A DNA stretch of 64,000 nt from Vibrio sp. RE86 (GTDB lineage Bacteria > Pseudomonadota > Gammaproteobacteria > Enterobacterales > Vibrionaceae): NCBI RefSeq assembly GCF_013114545.1, contig NZ_VTXI01000011.1:1-64000 (forward strand). The letters are read 5' to 3'. Below are positions 45,725 to 55,317 of the stretch, piece by piece. The translations under genes were made by a program, and so were the position numbers. Numbering within the stretch: position 1 is the stretch's first letter; every line of letters starts with the position of its first letter. The notes under the pieces were generated by a model. That model did no database searches, was not told the origin of the DNA, and saw nothing but the letters and a program-made list of their open reading frames with translations.

Positions 45725-47737
45725 TTACAGTTTGAATCGAGCGACAACTTGCTCAAGTTCTTCTACCTTTCTGTATAGCTGTGACACAGCTTGAGCGCCA
45801 TCTTGCGTGGTTCTTACCGAGTTGCCAGCAATCTGACTGATTGCATTGATATCGCTCGATATTTCAGTGGTCGCGGTTGCTTGCTCACTCCCTGCAGTTG
45901 CGATCATATCTATCATGCTGTTGACGTCTTGAGCCCGAGAAACGATTTCAACCAGTGCATCCCCTGCAGAGTTCGACAAGGTTACCCCCTCGGCAACCAA
46001 ATGAGTCCCTTCACTCATCCGTTCTACCGCTTGGCGAGTCTCTTGTTGAATGGAATTGATCAATCCACCCACCTCATCGGTCGCTTTAGAGGTGCGCTCG
46101 GCAAGCCCGCGAACTTCATCAGCAACCACTGCAAATCCGCGGCCTAGGTCGCCCGCACGGGCAGCCTCTATCGCAGCATTGAGTGCTAAGAGATTGGTTT
46201 GCTCGGCAATGTCGTTAATCACTTGAATGACATTACCGATCTCTTCACCACGTTTCCCTAAGCTGTCGACGGTATTGGCGGTTTCGTTAACTACCTCCGA
46301 AATCCTGTTCATGCCGTTGACGGTTTCTTGCATCAATTTACCGCCGTTTGTCGCCTCTTCACCGGCTTGACGTGCACTGTTGGCCGCATCAGTGCTTTGG
46401 TCTGCGACTTGATTGACCGTCACTGTCATCTCTTCAACTGCACTGGCGATCAAGGTAGCTTTATCAGCTTGTTCCTGAATGCCATCGGCGACCTGACGAC
46501 TGGTTTCCTCCACCATTTGGGTATTACTTGCGACCTCTGACGCGACTTGAGTAATGTTAGAAATGACCGTTTTCAAGGACCCTTGCATATCATCGATAGA
46601 ACGTGCGAGATCGCCCAATTCGTCTTTGTTCGTCTCATTAATAGGCTCACCAGATAGGTCACCTGAGGCGATCGCTTGGGCACGATTCGCGATCACATTT
46701 AAGCGTTTTTTGATCATATTGGAGAGCGCCCATGCGACCGCTCCACCGATAACAATGACCACGACGCCATTAACCGTTAGCCAGAATACGATGGTATCCA
46801 TATTGGTGTTGAGTAGCTCAAGTGCACTTATCGAGTCATCGCGCTCTTCTTGAGCAGAACTGTCGAGAATGTCTTCAAGAGGGGTGATTATCGAGTGCTC
46901 CAAGTCATCCACTAGCTGAATAGCGCTGTTCTTGTAGTAGGGGTTGTAGCCAGCAAAGACCTCTTCGGCGACTTGAATAATGGTGAAATAGTATTGCTCG
47001 ATCTGTTCTATATCTCTGACTTCATTTGGCTTTTGCTCAAGAGGTCGAAGTTTTTCTAGGTAGTCAGAGAAGGACGCCGCATCGTTGTTGAAAGCTTCTC
47101 GCGCAGCAGGGTCACCCTTGATGTAGGCGTTAAGAGAAGAAATCATATCGCCGCCTTCATCGACCATTTCTAGGTAATAACGTACCCCAGGGAGATCGTC
47201 ATTGAGTGATTCATAAAGATCGGTGGTGTTGTAGGCATCAGCAAATTCGGCATCTTTGAGTTGATCAAGTAGGTCTTCTAGTGGTTTACCGACGTCTCGA
47301 GTTAAGTTGTCAATTTTTTGAACGGCGAGCTGCTCAGCGGCGGGGTCATAGCGGCCAAAAACATCGTTTTCGAGGCGGTCGATGTATTGCTCAGCAAGCT
47401 TGAGTATTTTGTCCATTTTTTCAATGTCAGATGCTTTCGCTGACTCCAGAGGGCGAAGAATGGAGTAGTAATGTTGAAACTCTTTGGCGTTTTCCTTAAA
47501 GCTGGTGTGTTCATCAGCCTCGCCGTTTAAATACTCGAGAGCATTGGTTTGTAGGTCACCAATCTCATCTAAGACGTTTAAGTAGGCGAGTACGCCGGGA
47601 ACGTCATCGGCTTCGATTTCGGCGGAAATATTCGCGGATCTATTCACCACAGACCAGACAACAAAGGCCAAGATAAGGGTGGTGACAACAATGATCGAAA
47701 AGCCGAGATAAAGTGCGTGACTAAGACGAACGTTCAT
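45725..47737 (-). CDS. Methyl-accepting chemotaxis protein with internally duplicated sensor (second of pair)
   Basis: The 670-residue receptor has membrane helices near 10-31 and 312-335, HAMP (about 336-390) and a signalling domain with [21 protein letters not shown]. The sensor repeats a module of about 110 residues: residues 45-160 and 181-290 share D(V/L)PGV-YL, DE-GD, F--Y and PLEDxLD. It shares the run [13 protein letters not shown] with the receptor at 39190-41172. It is convergent with the che operon and probably uses that pathway. Ligand unknown; there is no CheR-docking pentapeptide. Confidence 0.93.
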   Translation of the reverse strand: MNVRLSHALYLGFSIIVVTTLILAFVVWSVVNRSANISAEIEADDVPGVLAYLNVLDEIGDLQTNALEYLNGEADEHTSFKENAKEFQHYYSILRPLESAKASDIEKMDKILKLAEQYIDRLENDVFGRYDPAAEQLAVQKIDNLTRDVGKPLEDLLDQLKDAEFADAYNTTDLYESLNDDLPGVRYYLEMVDEGGDMISSLNAYIKGDPAAREAFNNDAASFSDYLEKLRPLEQKPNEVRDIEQIEQYYFTIIQVAEEVFAGYNPYYKNSAIQLVDDLEHSIITPLEDILDSSAQEERDDSISALELLNTNMDTIVFWLTVNGVVVIVIGGAVAWALSNMIKKRLNVIANRAQAIASGDLSGEPINETNKDELGDLARSIDDMQGSLKTVISNITQVASEVASNTQMVEETSRQVADGIQEQADKATLIASAVEEMTVTVNQVADQSTDAANSARQAGEEATNGGKLMQETVNGMNRISEVVNETANTVDSLGKRGEEIGNVIQVINDIAEQTNLLALNAAIEAARAGDLGRGFAVVADEVRGLAERTSKATDEVGGLINSIQQETRQAVERMSEGTHLVAEGVTLSNSAGDALVEIVSRAQDVNSMIDMIATAGSEQATATTEISSDINAISQIAGNSVRTTQDGAQAVSQLYRKVEELEQVVARFKL

Positions 47738-47889
47738 AAATAAGCTCCATCTTTAGTTTATTGATAATCCTAATAAGTATGGAGGTTATGAACTAAGGTG
47801 CAAAAAATTATTGATATATTTATCCATTTCTATAGAGCTCAGTTGGTTAGAACCGATGAGTGGGGCAGCTGGCGGGGTTGGATAAAAAA

Positions 47890-47909
47890 ATCGCAGCCGA
47901 AGCTGCGAT
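47890..47909 (-). terminator. Terminator after ygiQ
   Basis: An 8-bp stem (ATCGCAGC with GCTGCGAT) closes a CGAA loop, followed on the minus strand by seven T. Confidence 0.85.
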
Positions 47910-47922
47910 TATCAATCAGGGT

Positions 47923-50232
47923 TTAACGACGCTTAGGCTTACGCGCTGTGGAAGGCTTTGAGTTACCTCGCGCTTGCGGCTTACCACCGCGATTTTCACC
48001 AGGTTTACCGCTTGGTTTGCCATTGCGGTTACCTTGCGTTGAACCGCCTTGGTTAGTGCTTGGCTTACCGCGACCATTACTGTTGCCACGTTTTTCACCA
48101 TTCATTTTTTCAAAGCCTGGTTGGCTCTTCGTATGTTTGGTTGCGAAACGTTGAGAGCCATGGCGGCCAGACTTGCGACGCTGCGCTGGTGTCTTCGCAT
48201 CCACATCTTCAGCAGGAACTAAACAGTTTTGCTTGTCACCGATTAAGTGTTTTTTACCCATGCTAATCAGTGCTTCGCGAATGATTGGCCAGTTGGCTGG
48301 ATCATGGTAGCGCAGCAATGCTTTATGCAGGCGACGTTGACGTTCACCTTTAGCTACAGGCACTTCTTCACGCTTTTTGTATTTCACACGTTTAAGCGGG
48401 TTAGTCTCTGAGTAATACATCGATGTGGCATTACACATTGGAGAAGGATAGAAGTTTTGTACCTGGTCGCACTCAAAGTCGTTCTTTTTGAGCCAAAGTG
48501 CCAAGTTAAGCATGTCTTCATCTTCAGTGCCTGGGTGTGCTGAGATAAAGTATGGAATCAGATACTGCTTTTTACCCGCTTCTTCACTGTACTTCTCAAA
48601 CATCTCTTTAAAGCGGTCATAGGTACCCATGCCCGGCTTCATCATCAGGTCAAGTGGGCCTTTTTCGGTATGCTCAGGTGCGATCTTCAAGTAGCCGCCA
48701 ACGTGGTGTGTAACGAGTTCACGTACATACTCAGGTGACTCAATCGCTAGGTCATAACGTACACCTGACGCGATCATTACCTTCTTCACGCCTTTCACTT
48801 TACGTGCTTCACGGTAAAGATCGATGGTGTGTTTGTGGTCGGTGTTAAGCTTGTTACAGATTCCTGGGAACACACAAGACGGACGGCGACAGTTTGCTTC
48901 CGCTTTAGGATCGTTACAGCCTAAGCGATACATGTTGGCTGTTGGGCCGCCAAGGTCAGAGATCGTGCCGGTAAAACCAGGAACCTTATCGCGGATCTCT
49001 TCGAGTTCAGAAATGATCGACTCTTTCGAACGGTTCTGAATGATTCGACCTTCGTGTTCGGTGATGGAACAGAATGAGCAACCACCAAAACAGCCACGCA
49101 TAATGTTCACCGACGTTTTGATCATGTCGTACGCAGGGATCTTTGCTTTGCCATACATTGGGTGAGGGACACGTGCGTAAGGCAGGCCGAAGACGTAGTC
49201 CATCTCTTCCGTAGATAACGGGATTGGTGCTTGGTTTACCCACAGTTCACGGTCGCCATGGCGCTGAAGCAGAGCACGCCCAGAGTACGGGTTTGTCTCA
49301 AGGTGCATGATACGACTAGCGTGAGCGTAAAGAATACGGTCGTTGTTTAGCTTCTCAAACGGAGGCAGGCGAACCGCAGTCGTTTTCGCGTCGTGACGTG
49401 ATGGGCGAATCGTGATTGGTTTCGCTTCCGCTTCGGTTTGTTCCGCTTTCTTATTTGTGTCGCACTGCTCTTCAACCGCGTAAGGGTTTGGCGGCACAAA
49501 TGCGTCTTTGCGTGGTTTCTCGATACGAGATGAATCAATAACGTTGAACCCTTCTGGCGCAGCAGGAAGATTCACTGCAGTACCACGAATGTTGGTCAGC
49601 GTTGAAATGTCTTCACCGTCAGCCAATCGGTGCGCCACTTCAACAAGTGCACGTTCAGCGTTACCGAAAAGAAGAATGTCAGCTTTCGCGTCAAATAGAA
49701 CAGAGCGTCTTACTTTATCTGACCAGTAGTCGTAGTGAGCAAGACGACGCAGGCTAGCCTCAATACCCCCAAGTACAATCGGTACACCTTTGTAGGCTTC
49801 ACGACAGCGTTGAGAGTAGACGAGTGTTGCTCGGTCTGGGCGCTTACCACCTTCGTTATTTGGTGTGTACGCGTCGTCGTGACGAAGTTTACGGTCAGCG
49901 GTATAGCGGTTGATCATTGAGTCCATGTTACCTGCGGTAAGACCAAAAAATAGGTTTGGTTTACCTAGCTTCATGAACGCATCTTTATTGCTCCAATCTG
50001 GCTGAGCAATAATACCGACGCGGAAGCCTTGAGCTTCTAACAGACGACCAATAATTGCCATACCAAAGCTTGGGTGATCGACGTATGCATCACCTGTCAC
50101 AATGATAATGTCACAGCTATCCCATCCTAGGGCGTCCATCTCTTTACGACTGGTCGGTAGAAACGGAGCGCTGCCGAAGCATTCTGCCCAATATTTTTTG
50201 TGCTCATGAATAGGAGTAACGTTGCTGTACAT
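47923..50232 (-). CDS. ygiQ: YgiQ family radical SAM protein
   Basis: The 769-residue protein has an N-terminal domain with a B12-binding-like look ([13 protein letters not shown]), a radical-SAM core with the CFGGCSFC cluster motif near residue 386 and a C-terminal domain, matching the UPF0313/YgiQ family. The reaction is not known. The last 85 residues are a low-complexity tail rich in Gly, Asn, Lys, Arg, Ser and Pro, longer than I expect for enteric YgiQ and possibly RNA-binding. It is monocistronic. Confidence 0.92.
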   Translation of the reverse strand: MYSNVTPIHEHKKYWAECFGSAPFLPTSRKEMDALGWDSCDIIIVTGDAYVDHPSFGMAIIGRLLEAQGFRVGIIAQPDWSNKDAFMKLGKPNLFFGLTAGNMDSMINRYTADRKLRHDDAYTPNNEGGKRPDRATLVYSQRCREAYKGVPIVLGGIEASLRRLAHYDYWSDKVRRSVLFDAKADILLFGNAERALVEVAHRLADGEDISTLTNIRGTAVNLPAAPEGFNVIDSSRIEKPRKDAFVPPNPYAVEEQCDTNKKAEQTEAEAKPITIRPSRHDAKTTAVRLPPFEKLNNDRILYAHASRIMHLETNPYSGRALLQRHGDRELWVNQAPIPLSTEEMDYVFGLPYARVPHPMYGKAKIPAYDMIKTSVNIMRGCFGGCSFCSITEHEGRIIQNRSKESIISELEEIRDKVPGFTGTISDLGGPTANMYRLGCNDPKAEANCRRPSCVFPGICNKLNTDHKHTIDLYREARKVKGVKKVMIASGVRYDLAIESPEYVRELVTHHVGGYLKIAPEHTEKGPLDLMMKPGMGTYDRFKEMFEKYSEEAGKKQYLIPYFISAHPGTEDEDMLNLALWLKKNDFECDQVQNFYPSPMCNATSMYYSETNPLKRVKYKKREEVPVAKGERQRRLHKALLRYHDPANWPIIREALISMGKKHLIGDKQNCLVPAEDVDAKTPAQRRKSGRHGSQRFATKHTKSQPGFEKMNGEKRGNSNGRGKPSTNQGGSTQGNRNGKPSGKPGENRGGKPQARGNSKPSTARKPKRR

Positions 50233-50552
50233 ATTTTGGTCTCTGTTCCAAGGAGCGCGAATTATAGCGGCTTGAACCGCGACGATCTACCTCAATCTGA
50301 GCAAGATTTTAGCGCTTGAAATCCCTCATTTTAGGTGCGGATTTATCCTTGTCGCTAAACGGTTAATTCATAGGGTGTATTGGTCAATATATCGACGAAA
50401 TGCTCGCTTTTTACATCATGATAAGTGTAGCGGTAAATATAGATGGATTATTACTCTGAAAAGATCGCGCATTATATTAGTAATAATTTAGTCAGTTACT
50501 TTGTGGTGTTCTAACTTTAATAGCAGGGGACGCTGAACGAAAGGACGAGTGA
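50233..50552. other. Divergent intergenic region ygiQ / EAL-CBS gene
   Basis: This 320-bp spacer must hold both promoters. On the minus strand a TATAAT (50261-50266) lies about 30 bp before the ygiQ start but has no good -35. For the plus-strand gene, AT-rich sequence near 50440-50510 is the best promoter zone and AAAGGA precedes the ATG. No small reading frame, operator or RNA was recognised. Confidence 0.5.
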
Positions 50553-53027
50553 ATGTATAGGGATCTAGGTTCTGAACGTACCCACGACCTCAGTAGCGAG
50601 CCGAAGCGCCGTGCTTTCCTTGAGTGGGAGTGGGATACCCAGCAACATCATTTGATGATTGATGAAGAACGCTGCCGCCAACTGCTCAATTCAGACCTAC
50701 CTACCTTAACGGGGAATGTGTTACTCCCTTGCATGAGCTATCGTGACCAAACAGAGTTACTCCGCTTACTCACCGAAGCTTGTCACTCTTTGTCGGCACG
50801 ACGCTTTGGTTGCTGCTTGCAGTTAAGTGATGATCAATGTTGCTATATTGAACTCTCGTTTAAAGGAATAAACCGCCATTGCGTGAAAGGTGTTATTACG
50901 CCTCTTCTTTTCGTTCATGCGACCACGTCTACGCTCGGCGCTTTGTTTGAGCAACTGTTTAATAACCCTCATCACGGTGTCTTAATTGCGGATCAGGACA
51001 GAAAGATTGTGGTTTGCAATGATTACTTTTTAAAACACGCCAACTACACCAATCAGAAGTTAGCAGGGTGCTCGATGGATGTACTGAATTCGAGTAAGCA
51101 CAGTGACAACTTCTATCCAAAAATATGGCAAACCATTGAGTCGGTGGGAAGCTGGTCAGGCGTGGTTTTATTGCAAACTTCCGCAGGGAAAACCTATCCG
51201 CAAGACCTTACTTTACAGAAAGTTACGCTGGTGGAAGGGGTGTTTTATGTGGGGGTTTACCTTGATCTTTCTGACAACCTTTATCGTATCGCGGATGTAG
51301 AGCTAGGAGGGGTAGAGTTACTGACTCAATTGCCAACTGAAAAGCAATTTATTCACACGCTTGCTAATCAGTGGATGGATGACGTGAACGCACGTGTCAG
51401 CATGGTTGTTGCCTTCCATCCAATTTTTGACCAAGTTGATGACTTTGAACTTAAATCGGTTCTGTCCGAACATTTAGCCAGTAATCAAGTGGTTGAGCAT
51501 GTGGGGTATTTGGGTAGTGACCATTTTGTTGCTTGTTTGGAGTGTGACAAGGTTAATGGCCCTTCTCAAATCCGTTTGATTCATCGGACGATTCGCCGAT
51601 TTTTTGCAGAGCTAAATCATACTGCGGGCAGTCATATTCACAACGCAATCATCAAAGGTCGGGTAGGAGTTTCCGTGCTAGGCCATGACACCCATAGCCC
51701 GAAATTGTTGGTGTCACACGCGGTACAAGCGATGTTGGAACAAAGCGTTGAGCAGCGAGGGCAAATCACCTTTTATCATGGCGCTTTACATAAAGAGGTT
51801 TTGCGTCGCAAAGAGCTTGAAGAATGGGCAGAGAAGCTCATTAAAGCCCAAGCGGTTGAAGTTTATTATCAACCGATTGTGGATGTTAAAAGCTGGGATA
51901 TTGTGAAGTTTGAAGCACTGAGTCGTTTTAAAGCGCCCAATGGTCAACTACTCAATACTCAAGAGATGGTAATGATTGCAGAAGATCTAGACTTAGTTTC
52001 AGACCTCGATTGGTGCGTTGGTAAAAAAGCACTGCAAGATCTTAACTCGATACAAGAAGAGTTTGGTCGCATGATTGGCGTTACCATCAACCGCTCTCTT
52101 AACACCAAACTAGAAGTCGATGAAGTGTTGCAAAGCGCCGATTCTCTTGTCCACCAATATGCGTCCACACCCGAGAATGTCACTATAGAACTGACGGAAA
52201 GTGCCTACTTTGATAGCGAATCTCGACAGTCTTCATTGATTAGAAATATTCGCCACAGAGGCGTCAAAGTAGCGATTGATGATTTTGGCACTGGTTATAG
52301 CTCTTTTTCTTATCTAAGTGATTGTAACTTCGATATTTTGAAAATTGATCGCGAGTTCATTAAAGATCTCAAAGAGGGCAGCCATAAGTTTTTTATCGTC
52401 AAAATGATCACCCAGTTAGCGCATACCTTGGATGTTAAAGTCGTCGCAGAAGGGGTCGAAACAGCCCAAGAGTTAGGTATTGTGTGTGGTCTTGGCGTGG
52501 ATTATATCCAAGGGTATTTTTTCTCTAAGCCGTTACCCATGGAGGAGCTTGGAAACGCATGGAATTATTGCGACAAGTTAGAACGCTTTCTGTCTAGTTC
52601 AAGTCATCTAAAAAGGAGTGGGATTCTCAGCATAACCAAGCTCCACCTACCGACACTCACACCCGGAGATACGATCGAAAAAGCACGTATCTTGTTTGAG
52701 TCGGATCAGTATTCGCTCGAAGAGATCCCGATTGTAGATAGAAGCGTATGTGTTGGAATCGTGAGCCGTGAAGATCTCAACTTACATTTGTCACCAACGC
52801 TAGGGACGAAACTGGAAACAGCACGCGATGTAACGCTTGGGAAAAAGACGCTGAATCAGGTTATGAATACCCACGTCCATACTATCCCTTTAGAGATGCC
52901 TATCAGTGAAATCAATGAACTGATTAAGTCGGGTGTAAAACCGCCTTGGCTGGTGGTCAATGAGCGAGGGGGGTATCTTGGAATCATCACAAGCCGAGAC
53001 ATTTTGCAGTACTTCGCCGATGGCTAA
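50553..53027 (+). CDS. PAS / degenerate GGDEF / EAL / CBS-pair protein
   Basis: The 824-residue soluble protein has a PAS-like stretch (about 20-125), a second PAS domain (130-250, with HHGVLIADQDRKIVVCND), a degenerate GGDEF region (255-410; LGSDHF at the signature site), an EAL domain (425-670) and a CBS pair (about 680-745 and 765-824). EAL residues are present: E454 in FEALSRF, TINRS, ELTES, DDFGTGYSS, KIDREF, AEGVE and QGYFFSKPLP. It should be a c-di-GMP phosphodiesterase, perhaps controlled by adenine nucleotides through the CBS pair. It stands alone in its transcript or with the following membrane-protein gene (55 bp away). Confidence 0.92.
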   Translation: MYRDLGSERTHDLSSEPKRRAFLEWEWDTQQHHLMIDEERCRQLLNSDLPTLTGNVLLPCMSYRDQTELLRLLTEACHSLSARRFGCCLQLSDDQCCYIELSFKGINRHCVKGVITPLLFVHATTSTLGALFEQLFNNPHHGVLIADQDRKIVVCNDYFLKHANYTNQKLAGCSMDVLNSSKHSDNFYPKIWQTIESVGSWSGVVLLQTSAGKTYPQDLTLQKVTLVEGVFYVGVYLDLSDNLYRIADVELGGVELLTQLPTEKQFIHTLANQWMDDVNARVSMVVAFHPIFDQVDDFELKSVLSEHLASNQVVEHVGYLGSDHFVACLECDKVNGPSQIRLIHRTIRRFFAELNHTAGSHIHNAIIKGRVGVSVLGHDTHSPKLLVSHAVQAMLEQSVEQRGQITFYHGALHKEVLRRKELEEWAEKLIKAQAVEVYYQPIVDVKSWDIVKFEALSRFKAPNGQLLNTQEMVMIAEDLDLVSDLDWCVGKKALQDLNSIQEEFGRMIGVTINRSLNTKLEVDEVLQSADSLVHQYASTPENVTIELTESAYFDSESRQSSLIRNIRHRGVKVAIDDFGTGYSSFSYLSDCNFDILKIDREFIKDLKEGSHKFFIVKMITQLAHTLDVKVVAEGVETAQELGIVCGLGVDYIQGYFFSKPLPMEELGNAWNYCDKLERFLSSSSHLKRSGILSITKLHLPTLTPGDTIEKARILFESDQYSLEEIPIVDRSVCVGIVSREDLNLHLSPTLGTKLETARDVTLGKKTLNQVMNTHVHTIPLEMPISEINELIKSGVKPPWLVVNERGGYLGIITSRDILQYFADG

Positions 53028-53082
53028 AATTAACCAGTCTGCTATTATCCGCACCCAGTAATAATTTTAGTTTGAAGACTCC

Positions 53083-53763
53083 ATGATTCAGCAACTTCTC
53101 GCCGTTTTTGCGCCTATGTTATTGGGTGCGCAACTTATCCTGACTTTAATTTTAGTGAAGGGTGATATCTGCCCAGGCCAGCGCGGCCGTATTCATAAAG
53201 TCCTTCCATCTATTGCGCTACTTTGGTTAGCCGTGGCTTCCCTGCGTATTGAAGCAATGATGGTGGTGTTCGCCATCGCCTATTTTTATTCGCAAGTGCA
53301 GACGAAAAAGACTCGAGACCAAGGCCCGATTTGGGTGATGTATCTGGCTAATGGTTTAGCTTTAGCCTATGTCGGTATCCAAGTGAGTGAACAATCATCG
53401 TTGGCGGCGGGTATGAGTGCGTTGGTGCAAATTATCTTGTTAGGTTCACTGTTTGCACACTTCTTACTGACCATTGCTCGTACACGTCTACAAGCCTTCC
53501 ATCGTATTCTTCCAGTGGCAGGGGTTGTGTCAGCGATGCTGATGAGTGTTGCTATCTTGCTGAAAACATACGGGCTAGATGAAGAAACACTAACGGCGAT
53601 TGTGCAGCCACTACTGGCTGGTTTCGCACTTCTTATTGGCTCAGTGGTTGTGTGGTGCTGGCATATGTTGGCATCAAAAGAGATCAGTAAGCCTCAGCTT
53701 GGTTTTGCAATGGCGTTAATGTTGCTGTCTGCTGCGTCAAACCAAGCGCTCTTTGCGTTGTAA
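53083..53763 (+). CDS. Hypothetical membrane protein
   Basis: I do not recognise this 226-residue protein. It has about seven hydrophobic helices (for example residues 5-25, 45-70, 80-100, 110-130, 140-160, 170-190 and 205-225) joined by short loops and no conserved catalytic pattern. The start ATG at 53083 follows 'TTGAAGACTCC' with only weak ribosome character. It follows the EAL/CBS gene at 55 bp and could share its transcript. A multi-pass membrane sensor or transporter are both possible. Confidence 0.7.
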   Translation: MIQQLLAVFAPMLLGAQLILTLILVKGDICPGQRGRIHKVLPSIALLWLAVASLRIEAMMVVFAIAYFYSQVQTKKTRDQGPIWVMYLANGLALAYVGIQVSEQSSLAAGMSALVQIILLGSLFAHFLLTIARTRLQAFHRILPVAGVVSAMLMSVAILLKTYGLDEETLTAIVQPLLAGFALLIGSVVVWCWHMLASKEISKPQLGFAMALMLLSAASNQALFAL

Positions 53764-53840
53764 GTTAGCGATCCAGTTCACTTCAAAATCCGCCATTTAG
53801 GTCTACGCTAATGTAAGCAAGTGTGAAATAGGAGGCGGTC

Positions 53841-54041
53841 ATGGATCTCAGCAATGTGGGCAGTTTCGATAGCATCATTTTACTTGGAATAGTGAATGAG
53901 AAACTGCGCTTAGAATGCGACAGTTTTGAAGAACTGGTATCAATGTATGAAATGGATGTTGAATCCGTCGTGGGTAAACTCGATGTGCTCGGGTATCAAT
54001 ACGACCCACTCACAAACCAGTTCAAATCATACGATAGATAG
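53841..54041 (+). CDS. DUF4250 family small protein
   Basis: The 66-residue protein has the layout of DUF4250: an ILLGIVNEKLRLECDSFEEL block, an acidic segment and a C-terminal GYQYDPLTNQFK. Members are short proteins of unknown function. A strong AGGAGG ribosome site 6 bp before the ATG supports the call. It is followed by its own terminator. Confidence 0.8.
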   Translation: MDLSNVGSFDSIILLGIVNEKLRLECDSFEELVSMYEMDVESVVGKLDVLGYQYDPLTNQFKSYDR

Positions 54042-54090
54042 TGATACCAACCAGACTAAAATCTGTTTATCTAATTATTTAAGTTGATTT

Positions 54091-54117
54091 AAAAAGGAGG
54101 CGATATACCTCCTTTTT
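54091..54117. terminator. Bidirectional terminator between the DUF4250 gene and metR
   Basis: Arms 54091-54100 and 54108-54117 (AAAAAGGAGG and complement) with a 7-nt loop, A and T tracts on both sides; it serves the convergent genes. Confidence 0.85.
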
Positions 54118-54127
54118 TGATCGTCAA

Positions 54128-55039
54128 CTAGACCGTTTTTATTCCATCTAAATGGCTTTGTGATTGTTGCCTTGCGGTGTTAAAGAAAGCTTGTAAGTAA
54201 CGCTTATCTTTGTCTGAGTGGCGAGTGGCAGCAAACAATCGACGCCACAATCCGTTACCAAGCGGAATGCTGCTGATCAAGCCTTGGCGCGAGAACTCAC
54301 TAATTGCCCAATTTGGCAAAGCAGCCACCCCTAAACCAGCCGAGACCATTTGCACCAACATCAAGGTATTGTCAGCTTGTTTCCATTTCGCAGGTTCAAC
54401 GCCCGCAGGTTGTAAGAAGTGCTTCACTACATCGAGACGACTCTTTTGTACTGGATAGGAAAGCATCGTCTCATCTGCCAAGTCTTCAGGTTCAATACAC
54501 GCTTTTTGCGCCAACGGATGTGAGATCGAGGTGACTAAGCGCATTTCGAAATCAAACAACGGCTCGTAATGGACTTCAGAGCGAGGCTGAATATCGGATG
54601 TGATCACTAAGTCGAGCTCACCAGCCATCAAAGCTGGTAAAGGCTCAAAGCCAAAACCTGAGGAGAAATCGAGTGTGACGCTCGGCCACGCGACTTGATA
54701 CTCTTTCAATGCTGGCATCAACCACTGAAAACAAGAGTGACACTCGATAGCCATGTGCAAACGGCCATTGACATCTTCCTTTAAACTCGCAATCTCATTC
54801 TCTGCTTTCGCCAATCTTGGCAATACGTCGTCAGACAGTTTAAGTAGAATTTCGCCTTCGGAGGTAAATTTAACTGGGCGTGTTTTACGTAAGAAAAGTT
54901 GCCCGCCAATTCGCGCTTCTAGATCTTTGATTTGGTGCGAGAGCGCTGACTGCGTGAGGTGCAAAGAGGTGGCCGTCGCTGTGAGCGAGCCTGTATCTCT
55001 CAATGTCGCCAGTGTTCTTAGATGCTTGAGCTCAATCAT
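54128..55039 (-). CDS. metR: LysR-type regulator MetR
   Basis: The 303-residue regulator has an N-terminal helix-turn-helix (TATATSLHLTQSALSHQIKDLE near residue 20) and a substrate-binding domain. It lies divergent from metE, and length and sequence (for example SAGLGVAALPNWAI near residue 240) fit MetR, which activates metE with homocysteine. The start ATG at 55039 follows AAGGGA. A perfect MetR-consensus palindrome (55039-55051) lies over this start and ribosome site, which may permit autoregulation. Confidence 0.93.
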   Translation of the reverse strand: MIELKHLRTLATLRDTGSLTATATSLHLTQSALSHQIKDLEARIGGQLFLRKTRPVKFTSEGEILLKLSDDVLPRLAKAENEIASLKEDVNGRLHMAIECHSCFQWLMPALKEYQVAWPSVTLDFSSGFGFEPLPALMAGELDLVITSDIQPRSEVHYEPLFDFEMRLVTSISHPLAQKACIEPEDLADETMLSYPVQKSRLDVVKHFLQPAGVEPAKWKQADNTLMLVQMVSAGLGVAALPNWAISEFSRQGLISSIPLGNGLWRRLFAATRHSDKDKRYLQAFFNTARQQSQSHLDGIKTV

Positions 55040-55051
55040 GAATTCCCTTCA
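55039..55051 (-). promoter_or_regulatory. MetR-type site over the metR start
   Basis: TGAATTCCCTTCA exactly fits TGAA-N5-TTCA. It includes the metR ribosome site and ends at the start codon. The overlap makes a coincidence possible, because the ribosome site itself imposes part of the match. Confidence 0.45.
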
Positions 55052-55106
55052 GATAAACTTAGTTGCGCATGAATAGTTTTAACCTAACGTGTTTTTATAG
55101 GAGTGT

Positions 55107-55122
55107 AAACATCTAGACGTCT
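55107..55122. promoter_or_regulatory. MetJ operator in the metR/metE spacer
   Basis: A perfect met box AGACGTCT (55115-55122) is directly preceded by a second box AAACATCT (55107-55114, 6 of 8). Tandem 8-bp boxes are the MetJ repressor target, so metE, metR or both should be repressed when S-adenosylmethionine is plentiful. Confidence 0.72.
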
Positions 55123-55218
55123 AAAACTTTTTAAACCACCAAAATTAATTTATTGAGAGTTGGATTTTCTCAATATGAAGAAAATTAATAAACAAGTTGA
55201 ATATTTGGAGATTGCTCC

Positions 55219-55284
55219 ATGTGTGGTTTAGCGAGATATTTTAGCCATCCAGACATCTTTTGGTGTGCTGAACAGAATAACTAA
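55219..55284 (+). CDS. Possible 21-residue leader ORF upstream of metE
   Basis: An ATG at 55219 preceded by GGAG at 10 bp opens a 21-codon frame (start MCGLARYF, end CAEQNN) that stops 33 bp before metE. It is not a known gene. It may be a regulatory leader peptide or chance, and a possible MetJ box (55243-55258) lies inside it. Confidence 0.35.
   Translation: MCGLARYFSHPDIFWCAEQNN
55243..55258. promoter_or_regulatory. Second possible MetJ operator upstream of metE
   Basis: AGACATCT (7 of 8 to the met box) is preceded directly by AGCCATCC (5 of 8). It lies 60 bp before the metE ATG. It is weaker than the site at 55107-55122. Confidence 0.45.
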
Positions 55285-55317
55285 TCGAATACTCGCAAAA
55301 TTGTAAGGACGGACACT

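Noticed and set aside
50261..50266. ygiQ promoter called from TATAAT alone
   Set aside because: No acceptable -35 at 16-18 bp, so I did not list it as a promoter.
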